The notes under the pieces: generated by a model
The model's input: only the letters and a program-made list of their open reading frames with translations
Database searches by the model: none
Told to the model about the DNA's origin: nothing
Shown here: positions 25,661 through 33,980 of the stretch, in pieces
Layout: the number at the start of each line of letters is the position of its first letter
Position numbering within the stretch: the first letter of the stretch is position 1
Origin: Ignavibacteria bacterium
GTDB lineage: Bacteria > Bacteroidota > Ignavibacteria > Kapaibacteriales > UBA4661
Direction: 5' to 3'
Assembly: GCA_013298775.1 (NCBI GenBank)
Contig: JAAFIV010000036.1
Coordinates: forward strand, 1 to 46,757
DNA: 46,757 bases
Translations under genes and position numbers: made by a program

Positions 25661-27682
25661 CTAACTCGTTCTCCCAAAACGGCGGTCAAATTCCTCCAAT
25701 GGAATTTCAATAATGATGGGGCGACCGTGCGGACAAGCGTAGGGCATTTGCGTTGCGTACAAATCATCCACCAATGAGCGCATTTCCTGAAGCGTAAGAA
25801 TGTCGCCCGCGCGAATAGCGGAGCGGCATCCGAAGGATGCAGCGAGATTATCCCGTGCGCTTGTGTGGCGGAGTTCTGTGTATTCGCGGTATTGCTCCAA
25901 GAGTTCGCGGAGTGCGTCTTCTTCGCGTCCTGTGCGCACATCCGCCGGAACAGCGCGTATTTCCAGCTCTTGCGGGGAATTGACCGTTATCACAAATCCC
26001 ATATCTGCTAATTCTTTTTGCAATTCCTCCACCAACGCCGTTTCCGCGCCTGTACACCGCATCGTTACTGGGAAGAGCAACTCTTGACCGTATGCAAATC
26101 CTTCATTCATCGCTTTTAATGCTCGCTCGTACAAAATACGCTCATGTGCAGCGTGTTGGTCAATAATGGTCAAGCCCTGCTGCGACGGCGTTAGCACGTA
26201 CTTTTTGTGTAATTGCCAATAGAATTTTTGTGCTGGTGCGCCGTGAAATGCTGATGGCTGCTGGGTTTGCGCCGTAAAGATTTCGTTATTGCTTTGATTG
26301 CTTCCAAGCTCAGTATTTGTGCGGCTTTGTACGGGCAGGCTTTCATCTGCATCGCGTCCAAACAGTGCTTCCAATGCCGATTGTTCGCGGGGAAAAAGCC
26401 CTCGTGCGTTGGCATCTTTTGGATAGGGCGCATTGGGTCGAAGCTCAGTATTTGCGCCGCCTCCAAAGTTTCTTTCCGAGCTTTGCTCCATTATCTCGCC
26501 TGTTCGCGTATTCACGCGCTGATTATCCACAAACGTAAACTCGTTCGAGAAATTATATGAACGCTCATGTGGTGTGCGGTTCGACAAACTCATGCGCTCA
26601 TGCGCTTGCGGGAAAGCGGAATCTCGAAAACTCGCGCTCGGCGTGAGATTGAATTTCGCCAGCGTCCCAGCAACGGCGCGGCGAATCGCGCTATACATCG
26701 TGCGGTCGTCGTCGAATTTCACTTCATGCTTTTGCGGATGAATGTTAATATCAACGCGCTCTGGATTGATTTCCAAAAACAGCACAAAGGGCGGATAGCT
26801 GGATTGGTCAATGAGATGCTCATACGCATTCATCACGGCATGGCTCAGTTGGCGGCTTGCGATGGAGCGTCCATTGAGGTAGAAAAATTGTTCTGATTTG
26901 GTCTTCTTGGCAAATTGCGGCTGCCCGATGAAACCCCAGATATGAAGCGGTGTTCCGTTGATGTCGTCGTTCAAATCCACAGGCATCAGCGCGTCGGAGA
27001 AACGGCTACCGAGCGCGTCGAGAATGCGCTGTTTGAGCGTGGTTGCGGCGAGGTCGTAGATGAGCGTGTCGTCGTCGTAAAAGGTAAAGCGTACATTTGG
27101 ACGTGACAAGACAAAGCGCGTCATTGTTTCGGCGATGTGGCGAAATTCGGTCAGGTCGGAACGTAAGAATTTACGCCGTGCAGGAACGTTGTAGAACAAA
27201 TTTCGTACAAAGATTTGCGTACCAATTTCCATCGAACATGGCTCCAAAACTGGCTCTTGGAGGGGTTCGGAAACGAGTTTGTAGCCAATATTGCCATCAT
27301 TGTTATCGCTTGCGCGACGCGAACGAATTTCCATCTGCGCCACCGATGCGATAGATGCAAGTGCCTCGCCGCGAAAACCCAGCGTCATAATGCGTTCAAG
27401 GTCTTCGGAAGTCTTGATTTTACTGGTTGCGTGGCGTTTTGGTGCGAGCAGCAAGTCCGTCTTGCTCATGCCTTTACCATTGTCAATGATGTGCAAAAGC
27501 TGTTTTCCTGCGCCGCGCACAATCACAGTGATATGCGTCGCGCCAGCATCCATGCTGTTTTCCACCAATTCTTTCACTACCGATTCAGGTCGCTGCACAA
27601 CTTCGCCAGCAGCAATTTGATTGGCAATAAAGTCTGGTAAAATCTGGATTTCGGAGTCAGTCAGGGGCGTAGCTGTCATCAT
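25661..27682 (-). CDS. mutL: DNA mismatch repair protein MutL
   Basis: 673 aa. The N-terminal GHKL ATPase has the family motifs: IAAGEVVQRPESVVKELVENSMDAGA (E and N of the ATP site), IDNGKGM and GFRGEALASIASV; then RRKFLRSD, LNGRSIASR and VDINIHPQKHEVKF. A disordered linker (about 350-490) follows. The C-terminal dimerisation domain keeps the nicking-endonuclease motif DQHAAHERILYE and the late CPHGRPIIIE, so this is an endonuclease-type MutL as in organisms without MutH. The start is ATGATG; its first ATG overlaps the stop of the upstream gene (TAATG), indicating translational coupling. No mutS is in the window. Confidence 0.97.
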   Translation of the reverse strand: MMTATPLTDSEIQILPDFIANQIAAGEVVQRPESVVKELVENSMDAGATHITVIVRGAGKQLLHIIDNGKGMSKTDLLLAPKRHATSKIKTSEDLERIMTLGFRGEALASIASVAQMEIRSRRASDNNDGNIGYKLVSEPLQEPVLEPCSMEIGTQIFVRNLFYNVPARRKFLRSDLTEFRHIAETMTRFVLSRPNVRFTFYDDDTLIYDLAATTLKQRILDALGSRFSDALMPVDLNDDINGTPLHIWGFIGQPQFAKKTKSEQFFYLNGRSIASRQLSHAVMNAYEHLIDQSSYPPFVLFLEINPERVDINIHPQKHEVKFDDDRTMYSAIRRAVAGTLAKFNLTPSASFRDSAFPQAHERMSLSNRTPHERSYNFSNEFTFVDNQRVNTRTGEIMEQSSERNFGGGANTELRPNAPYPKDANARGLFPREQSALEALFGRDADESLPVQSRTNTELGSNQSNNEIFTAQTQQPSAFHGAPAQKFYWQLHKKYVLTPSQQGLTIIDQHAAHERILYERALKAMNEGFAYGQELLFPVTMRCTGAETALVEELQKELADMGFVITVNSPQELEIRAVPADVRTGREEDALRELLEQYREYTELRHTSARDNLAASFGCRSAIRAGDILTLQEMRSLVDDLYATQMPYACPHGRPIIIEIPLEEFDRRFGRTS

Positions 27683-28341
27683 TAGGCGCGAGTGGAAAAG
27701 GGAGTGAAAGAACGCGGTGGTTTGGGCATTTCAGCAACGTCGTCGTTCACCGTTACCAAGTAGAATCCTGCCTCGAAGACCGCATCGCGCTGTTTATCGG
27801 AAATAGCATCCACCGCAGCAATGATGCCGTAGAGCGTCATGCCTTTGTATTCGGGATGGAAGTCTCCGAACCGCTTTAATTCACGCTTTGTTTGCTTAAT
27901 CGCACGAGAATCCAAGTGGCTTTTTACTTCAATGATAAATCCGATATTCTTCTCTCCATTGACAAACCCAAAGCCGTCCAATTCCTGTGTTTCCTCGCCA
28001 ATGCGTGTTTTTAAGCGCATGTGAAAGCTCGTAATGCCAAATTTTCGACGCAAGATGTTCTCCACCGACGGCAACAACAAGCCTTCAGTAAATGAGCCGA
28101 ATTTATTGCCCAAGCCGCCCAATTGCTTGCCGAGTTCTTTGATTTGTTTGTCGAGTTCGGCGGCGCGTTTGTCGGCGGCGGCAGCGCGTTTGTCGGCTTC
28201 AGCAGCACGCTCTTTCTCGCGTTTATCGGCTTCAGCAGCACGCCTGTCAGCTAATTCCTGTGAAACGGCTAGTTGCCGCTTAAATGCTTGTGTATCCAGC
28301 ACAAGGCTTGCGATAGCATCTCGTAATTCTTGGTCAGTCAT
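27682..28341 (-). CDS. Coiled-coil plus PD-(D/E)XK nuclease-like protein
   Basis: 219 aa. Residues 25-75 form a strongly charged coiled coil with repeated ADKR units. The C-terminal domain has E86, D122 (QELDGFGFVNG) and E138-V-K140 (GFIIEVKSH), a complete PD-(D/E)XK site, followed by a helix with Q/K. It resembles the DUF3782-type family, whose members are often found as scattered small genes and have no proven role. Its TAA stop shares one base with the mutL ATG (TAATG), so it is translated together with mutL. A part in DNA repair is suggested by this coupling only. Confidence 0.7.
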   Translation of the reverse strand: MTDQELRDAIASLVLDTQAFKRQLAVSQELADRRAAEADKREKERAAEADKRAAAADKRAAELDKQIKELGKQLGGLGNKFGSFTEGLLLPSVENILRRKFGITSFHMRLKTRIGEETQELDGFGFVNGEKNIGFIIEVKSHLDSRAIKQTKRELKRFGDFHPEYKGMTLYGIIAAVDAISDKQRDAVFEAGFYLVTVNDDVAEMPKPPRSFTPFSTRA

Positions 28342-28385
28342 AGCGATAAAGAAAAAGGGAAAATAAAACTACCACCAGCAAAATA

Positions 28386-28428
28386 CGAAAAAAGGCGCGA
28401 ACCAAAGATATTCTCTTGTGTTCGCGCC
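28386..28428 (-). terminator. Terminator of the HPP gene (minus strand)
   Basis: A 9-bp stem (GGCGCGAAC at 28394-28402 with GTTCGCGCC at 28420-28428). On the minus strand it is followed by TTTTTTCG; it lies 27 bp after the HPP stop. Confidence 0.8.
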
Positions 28429-28455
28429 TGTTGTTTTTGTTGAATCAATCAACCA

Positions 28456-28974
28456 TTACCAATACTTCGGATATTTCGTCTCGCGCACGAGATTGTTGTA
28501 CAGCAGTGCAATCGCAATCAGCACAACCGCGCCCGTGAGTGTTGGAAAAAGGAGAAACGTCCATGACGGCTGCGTAAGCGAGATAATAAGCGGGTTGGAG
28601 GCGGCAGGTGGATGGACAATCCGAGCCGACATCATCACCACAACCGTAGCCGAAAGCGCGAAGGCAAGCGACCACCAGTGATTGCCCCAGACCGCGACGC
28701 ACAACAATCCGATAAACGAACCCGTACAATGCCCAGCAATGACGTTACGCGGCTGCGCAAAGGGCGCGTCGGGGAAGCCAAAGACCAGCAAACATGAGGC
28801 TCCGAAGGATGCCAGAAAGCCAGTCAGTGCCAGTGTTTCGTGGAGAACATTGCTTATGAACACAATCGCTGAAATGGCGAGAAAGCTCCCCAGTCCAGCA
28901 ATTATCAGGCTTTTCAAGGGAGGCGACGGTGGAAGTTGTGCGCTGTCGCCTTTGAGTTTTGTGAAAAAATTCAT
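28456..28974 (-). CDS. HPP family integral membrane protein
   Basis: 172 aa from the ATG at 28974 (MNFFTKLKGD); the frame extends to 29049, overlapping the preceding gene, without recognisable sequence. Four hydrophobic helices and the family signature ARIVHPPAASNP near residue 120, plus FGASCLLVFGFPDAPFAQPRN. HPP proteins are four-helix membrane proteins, in part linked to nitrite or other small-anion transport; the substrate here is not deducible. It follows the thioesterase gene on the same strand by about 70 bp and has its own terminator. Confidence 0.85.
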   Translation of the reverse strand: MNFFTKLKGDSAQLPPSPPLKSLIIAGLGSFLAISAIVFISNVLHETLALTGFLASFGASCLLVFGFPDAPFAQPRNVIAGHCTGSFIGLLCVAVWGNHWWSLAFALSATVVVMMSARIVHPPAASNPLIISLTQPSWTFLLFPTLTGAVVLIAIALLYNNLVRETKYPKYW

Positions 28975-29045
28975 CTGAGGCAATGCTGGAAATGGATGGC
29001 AAAAAACGCTCTGGAATGCCCGTAAAAAGGAAGAAGAGGCAAATA

Positions 29046-29501
29046 TCAACCAGTATGCGCCCTGATAGGCTCAATGTTGGTACGAAGAAGATTTGATGTG
29101 CCACGAGCAATAATGTTACCATCCTCAAAGCGCAACACACACTCAACATTCTTCATTTGCTTTCCAGCACGAACGACTTTTGCTTCCGCGATAACGAGCG
29201 AACCAAGCGGTGCGGGTCGCAGAAAATCTATATGCAAATTGGTATTGACATGGAAATTATCAACGCCCAACAGCCCAACAGCTATGCCTAATGCCTCATC
29301 CATAATTGTACATTGCAGCCCCCCATGAAGCACCATTGCTGGGTTGCACATATCGGGACGTACACGAGCAGATAAGACAATATGCCCAACATTGGCTTCC
29401 AAAATTTGTAAATTTAACCAACGAGCAACAATAGGTACACGGTCATCGGTGGTCTCTCCTATACCAATATACGAGCGAAAGAGTTCTACGACTGGGTTCA
29501 T
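29046..29501 (-). CDS. PaaI-type hotdog thioesterase
   Basis: 151 aa, the usual length for a single hotdog domain. The motif NPAMVLHGGLQCTIMDEALG has the HGG turn and the acidic residue (D or E after IM) used for thioester hydrolysis. The following strands VNTNLHIDFLRPAPLGSLVIAEAKVVRAGKQM match the PaaI/YbgC-like fold. It probably hydrolyses acyl- or aryl-CoA thioesters in the cytoplasm; the acyl group is not known. It is followed closely by the HPP gene. Confidence 0.85.
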   Translation of the reverse strand: MNPVVELFRSYIGIGETTDDRVPIVARWLNLQILEANVGHIVLSARVRPDMCNPAMVLHGGLQCTIMDEALGIAVGLLGVDNFHVNTNLHIDFLRPAPLGSLVIAEAKVVRAGKQMKNVECVLRFEDGNIIARGTSNLLRTNIEPIRAHTG

Positions 29502-29551
29502 AGAGTTAGTAAATAATTGAGATTATGCAGAGTAGTCAAATACTGGGTTCT

Positions 29552-29653
29552 GGCTGAGGGACTCGCTTCTTCAGCGTCGCTCTCACTTCGCTCCCTCAGC
29601 CATTTCCGAAAATTTCCGAAAGTGAGACCCTCACGAGGAAGTGAGAGCCTCAC
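29552..29653. repeat. GTGAG-type palindromic repeat, copy 2
   Basis: A perfect 10-bp inverted repeat (GGCTGAGGGA at 29552-29561 with TCCCTCAGCC at 29592-29601) is followed by AAGTGAGACCCTCAC and GGAAGTGAGAGCCTCAC. Shares units with 7441-7535. It lies between the thioesterase gene and the end of the pyrophosphorylase fusion gene. Confidence 0.65.
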
Positions 29654-29662
29654 ACAAGGCTA

Positions 29663-32170
29663 TTACTCCGCGTCGCGCCACTCTTCGACGAGTTTGATGT
29701 GCTTCTCTGCGGCGGCTTGTGCTTTTGCTTTGTCGGCAGATTCAGCAGTAGCATGGAAAATTCCGCGCTCTTTATCGGGCAAAAACAGCACCGATACATC
29801 GCCGTCGATGATTTTTACGCCGTCAATCAGTTCGCGCTTCATTCCTTCGCTGTATTCCATTGCGCGGCGCATAATCAAGCCCTTTTTCTCCCACGGACAC
29901 GCCGTCTGATGGTTGAATTGGTAGCGCGTTGGAATTTCCTTATCAATTTCCACAATGCGTTTGCCTGTTGCGGCGAGCATATCCAAAATTTTACCGATAG
30001 CAAACATCGCATCGCTGGCAAAGAAGAATTCAGTGAAAATTAAGCGTCCACGTGTGTCGCCCAAAAACAGAATTTCTTTGTCGCGCGTGGCTTCCATCAT
30101 TGCTGAGTGCGAGTTTGGAATGCGTACCACTGTTACGTTGTTGTAGCCTTTGGCAATTTCCTCAATCTCGCTCGATGCCACAACCGACACCGCGAGTTTG
30201 TACGGAGCGCGGTCTTTGTGGGTTTCCATGAAGAGCTTCGACACAATCGAAAGCTGGCGCATCGGGTCGCACCATTTGCCTGTGCTGTCGGCAATCGAAA
30301 TTTTCTCTACGCCTGGGTCGAGAATAAAGCCGATTTCGTAATTGAGTGCGCTCATCACCTGCGACATCTGTAAGCGTGCGGCTTCCGACTCTTTTTCGCC
30401 ACGAATGGAGCGGCGCGTATCCACGTAGCCGTTCAAACCGACCACTTGGCATTGCAATTCGCCCAAAATGCGCGGAAAAACTGCGGAAGTCATACCGTGC
30501 GCGTAATCCACCACCACGCCGTATTGCCGCTCGGCAATCGCTTTCACGTTGATAGCGTTCACGTAGGCGGTGGTGTATGCCTCCATTGTGCGCTCGGGGA
30601 AAATTAAGCCGCCGATGTCTTCTGGCGCGACCCGCTTAATATCTTCGCCGAAGAAGAGGCGTTCAATTTTTTTGAGCGAGTTTGTTTGCATATCGCGCCC
30701 GTCGGCATTGAACAAAATCACATCAATTTGGCGCGGATAATATGGCGACTGACGCACGTGCAAGCCAGCAACCGCCTTGCCGTCGCGCATTGCTTGGCGC
30801 GTGAGCGGAAGCGGGCTTGTTTGCAAATCCACTACATCAATTCCCACCGACATCAACCCTGCCGCCATTGCACGCTTGACCATGCGCGAAACCTCGTTTG
30901 CGTCGCGGCTCGCAATCACGGTCTTTCCTGCGCCGAGCGAGTTGCCAAGCGCGGCACCGAATTTCGCGCCAAACTCAGGATTCATCTCAATATTCGACTG
31001 TCCCGTTACGCGAGCATCGGTGAAGAGGTCGCGCATCCATTTTTCTTCTTGAACAAGGCTGCGCGTAAGAATGGCGCGGGATTCAACCTCTTTCTGGGGC
31101 CAGAGTTTGATGTTCGAGGCAAGTTTTGCATACGCGCCAATGTGGCAACCATCAGAAATGAAGACGTTTTCAGCAATGCTGACGTGTTCTTCAATCACGA
31201 CATCGTTGGTGATAACGTCGTGTGTGAGCTGCGCAAAATCGCCAATCGTGGTGCGTTCCCAAATAACGGTGTTGTCAATTTTTGCACCAAAGCCAACTTT
31301 TGAGCCGTTCCCAAGCGATGAATCCTTGATTTCCGCATTCGGACCAATAACGACATTTTCACCCAAAACGACCGTTCCAATCAATTTCGCGGATTCATGC
31401 ACCTGCGCGGAGGCTGCAACGTAGGAAGTACCACGCTTCTCGCCCTTAATATCCACTTTTACTTTCCCCGCAATCGCGTCTGCCTGTGCTTGCTGGTATT
31501 GGTCGAGATTACCTACGTCTTGCCAGTAGCCTGTTGCGGTGTAACCGTAGAGCGGAAGCCCTTTCTGGAGCATGAGCGGGAATAAATCTTTGCTGAAATC
31601 GAAGTCTTTTTGGTAGGGAATCAAATCTAAAACTTCTGGCTCAAGGATGTAAATGCCAGTATTGATGGTATCGGAGAAGACTTCGCCCCAGGATGGTTTC
31701 TCCAAAAAGCGCGTAATTTTTCCTTCGCTATCGGTCATGACAATCCCAAACGCTAGTGGATTTGAGGCTTGCGTGAGGATAATCGTGGCTTTCGCTTTTT
31801 TCTCTTCGTGAAATTTCACTGCCGCCGAAAGGTCGAAATCGGTCAAAACATCGCCAGAAATAACGATGAATCGCTCCGAGAGATGCTCCTGCGCATAGCG
31901 TACCGCGCCAGCCGTGCCGTAGTCCGCCATTGCTTGCATATACTTCATCGTTACGCCAAAATCGGAGCCATTCCCGAAGTACGAGGTAATTTTTTCAGGT
32001 TGGAAAAACAGCAACGACACCATATCGGTAATGCCGCCGCGCTTCAAAAGGTTTACGATATGCTCTACCATTGGCGCGTTCAGCATCGGAGCCATTGGTT
32101 TGGGAAGATTCATTGTTATCGGGCGCAAGCGTGTGCCGAAGCCGCCTGCCATAATCACAGCTTTTTTCAT
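29663..32170 (-). CDS. Mannose-1-phosphate guanylyltransferase / phosphomannomutase-like fusion
   Basis: 835 aa from the ATG at 32170. Domain 1 (1-235) is a nucleotidyltransferase: VIMAGGFGTRLRP, LPKPMAPMLNAPM, ISGDVLTDFD, FLEKPSWGE, GYWQDVGN; it should make GDP-mannose (or another NDP-sugar). Domain 2 (about 250-375) is a left-handed beta-helix of hexapeptide repeats. Domain 3 (about 385-835) has the phosphohexomutase fold, but all four active loops depart from consensus: S475 loop HVRQSPYY instead of TASHNP; metal loop DPGVEK (618-623) instead of DGDGDR; sugar loop LGDTRGRL (703-710) instead of GEESGH; phosphate loop LPDKERG (797-803) instead of RPSGTEP. So the mutase half is probably inactive or reprogrammed. 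Similar fusions are known in cyanobacteria and other phyla. Confidence 0.88.
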   Translation of the reverse strand: MKKAVIMAGGFGTRLRPITMNLPKPMAPMLNAPMVEHIVNLLKRGGITDMVSLLFFQPEKITSYFGNGSDFGVTMKYMQAMADYGTAGAVRYAQEHLSERFIVISGDVLTDFDLSAAVKFHEEKKAKATIILTQASNPLAFGIVMTDSEGKITRFLEKPSWGEVFSDTINTGIYILEPEVLDLIPYQKDFDFSKDLFPLMLQKGLPLYGYTATGYWQDVGNLDQYQQAQADAIAGKVKVDIKGEKRGTSYVAASAQVHESAKLIGTVVLGENVVIGPNAEIKDSSLGNGSKVGFGAKIDNTVIWERTTIGDFAQLTHDVITNDVVIEEHVSIAENVFISDGCHIGAYAKLASNIKLWPQKEVESRAILTRSLVQEEKWMRDLFTDARVTGQSNIEMNPEFGAKFGAALGNSLGAGKTVIASRDANEVSRMVKRAMAAGLMSVGIDVVDLQTSPLPLTRQAMRDGKAVAGLHVRQSPYYPRQIDVILFNADGRDMQTNSLKKIERLFFGEDIKRVAPEDIGGLIFPERTMEAYTTAYVNAINVKAIAERQYGVVVDYAHGMTSAVFPRILGELQCQVVGLNGYVDTRRSIRGEKESEAARLQMSQVMSALNYEIGFILDPGVEKISIADSTGKWCDPMRQLSIVSKLFMETHKDRAPYKLAVSVVASSEIEEIAKGYNNVTVVRIPNSHSAMMEATRDKEILFLGDTRGRLIFTEFFFASDAMFAIGKILDMLAATGKRIVEIDKEIPTRYQFNHQTACPWEKKGLIMRRAMEYSEGMKRELIDGVKIIDGDVSVLFLPDKERGIFHATAESADKAKAQAAAEKHIKLVEEWRDAE

Positions 32171-32369
32171 AGAACACACAAAAAGATTAAAGTGAAAGAA
32201 GGTTAGTAGAAAATTTCAATGGAAGAAGATACGAAAAGGAATACACTAGGGGTCTATTTGATTACCCTGAACGACGCAGAAATACGTGGCTGCACGGTAT
32301 TTCGAGCGGACAAAACACAACAGCACACAAAATAAGAATTTTTTTGAATGCTCAAATATAAAATTCATA

Positions 32370-32880
32370 CAGGAGCGAATTTTTGTTGCTTGAGGAACGA
32401 GAATTCCCATTGTGCGGCTTTTTCTTGGGTTGTACCGAAACCGATTCCTTGATGTCAAAGCCTTGAAACCCCGTATCTTTGAGCAATCGTGTGGTCTCTG
32501 ACAGCGAGAGTTCCATCTCCTCGGCGAAGCGTTTATCGTGTGTTGTGCGCCTTCGACTGCGGGCTGAGAAAAAGAATCTCGCGCTCTGGAGATGCTAGAA
32601 TCAGATGCTTTTCGGTGTGGTGTTTTTTTACCCGAAGAATGCTTTGGTTGTGTCTGGGCATCCATGCTCTGCTGAATCGGACGTTCAGTGGCATCAAGAA
32701 GAATAGCGTGACAGTCCTTGAGACGTAGTTATAATTCTTCATTTGCGCATCATGTGTTTGGAGCTGGCTTGGGATTAGTTTGGTACAGGTGTTCCAGTTC
32801 CTAGCGTGGTAATTCGTTACGAATAGGAGTGTTTACTCGTGTGATATCAACAAGATACAGCTCTTTATTTTGATAAAATA
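32370..32880 (-). pseudogene. Decayed IS5-type (DDE_Tnp_4-like) transposase
   Basis: On the minus strand the pieces NELPR-stop-ELEHLYQTNPKP, then LDATERPIQQSMDAQ and QPKHSSGKK, KHHTEKHLILASPERE, HDKRFAEEMELSLSE and LLKDTGFQGFDI, VQPKKKP follow in the right order but in three frames and with an in-frame stop. This is the catalytic region of a transposase family whose intact members read like DATERPI...SGKKKRHT...HDK...GFQG...PKKKP. At least two frameshifts and loss of the C-terminal third mark it as dead. Terminal inverted repeats were not found. It occupies most of the 960-bp gap at 32180-33141; the rest (32881-33141) shows nothing else recognisable. Confidence 0.8.
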
Positions 32881-33141
32881 CACTTAATATAAACTAAATA
32901 TTGCAACGTACTTAAACTCTATTGTTATTGTCTGAAGAGTTCATAATATCTTGCGTTGAAGGTATTATCCCAAAAGTGTGTTCAAAAATGTAGCTGCGAA
33001 AAATAGGCAAAAATCAAATGCCGTGTTGCAACTTTTTCCTCTTCTCATGCGTACAGCATTGAACACGAGCCTCAAACACGAGCCTTCAACACTACGTTAG
33101 CAAATATTCCCACAACATTCTTACAACATTTATTCAATACC

Positions 33142-33837
33142 ATGAAAACCTTGATTCAATCTCGCTTGGAGCGTATTTCACGCTTACTTTTACCGATGCT
33201 TTTTTTCGGTGCGAGTGCGCTTCCCGCATTTGCTCAATTTTGGGGCGGAGGCACACGCGGCTCTGGTAAAATTTTATCCGATACCCGCACCGTTCCTGCT
33301 TTTACGAAAATTGTTGTTGCCGGAAGCGGCGATGTCATTTTCAAAAAAGGCGACAAACGCGAAGTTATTATTGAGGCGGATGATAATATTTGGGAAAGCG
33401 TTGAGACGAATGTAAACAACGAAGGCGAGCTTGTACTCGGCATGAAATCTGGCTCGTGGAATAATATGCACTTGAAGTTTATTATCACAAATCCTACGCT
33501 CGAAGGCGTACAGATTCGTGGGAGCGGCTCGGTAGAGGTAGAAAATAATTTTGAAGGACAAAAACTCCTCTCCAACATTAGCGGGAGCGGTTCTGTTCGG
33601 TACAAGGGCGGTAAGGTGCAGCAGCACGAAGTTTCCATCAATGGAAGTGGGAGTGTGCTTGCCGAAAAGCTGGACGCAAACGACGTAGAGGTAAGCATTT
33701 CAGGCTCTGGTAGTGCAAAAATTATGGCACAAAAAACCTTGAACGCACGTATTAGCGGTAGTGGGAGCGTTATGTATTCTGGTGCTGCCAACGTGAATAA
33801 ATCTATCTTTGGAAGCGGCAGTGTTGTCAAGCGTTGA
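33142..33837 (+). CDS. DUF2807 (head GIN domain) putative adhesin/autotransporter-like protein
   Basis: 231 aa. A signal peptide (LLLPMLFFGASALPAFAQ, cleavage about residue 31) is followed by a right-handed beta-solenoid-like domain: VPAFTKIVVAGSGDVIF, VEIxxDDNIWESVET and then repeated GSGSV units (IRGSGSVEV, NISGSGSVRY, INGSGSVLA, ISGSGSAKI, RISGSGSVMY, IFGSGSVVKR). DUF2807 proteins are common in Bacteroidota and predicted to be exported; function unproven. No T9SS tail is present. A terminator follows the stop. Confidence 0.9.
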   Translation: MKTLIQSRLERISRLLLPMLFFGASALPAFAQFWGGGTRGSGKILSDTRTVPAFTKIVVAGSGDVIFKKGDKREVIIEADDNIWESVETNVNNEGELVLGMKSGSWNNMHLKFIITNPTLEGVQIRGSGSVEVENNFEGQKLLSNISGSGSVRYKGGKVQQHEVSINGSGSVLAEKLDANDVEVSISGSGSAKIMAQKTLNARISGSGSVMYSGAANVNKSIFGSGSVVKR

Positions 33838-33859
33838 GAATTTTTATTGCGAAATGTCT

Positions 33860-33902
33860 ATCCGATAGTATGCGTTTACAGCCGACTATCGGATTTTTTT
33901 TG
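33860..33902 (+). terminator. Terminator after the DUF2807 gene
   Basis: A perfect 10-bp stem (ATCCGATAGT at 33860-33869 with ACTATCGGAT at 33885-33894) is followed by TTTTTTTG. Confidence 0.9.
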
Positions 33903-33980
33903 TGTATTCTTAGGCAAATTCATAGGCAATGATACCAGATTTTACCTTGCAGGACGGTGTTTTTTTTGCCATTTTACGAG

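Noticed and set aside
28034-28366. 110-aa forward Ser/Arg-rich ORF
   Set aside because: Antisense of the coiled-coil coding repeat of the mutL-linked gene.
32246-32665. 139-aa reverse ORF as an intact gene
   Set aside because: It is one frame of the broken transposase; family-like residues continue in the other two frames.
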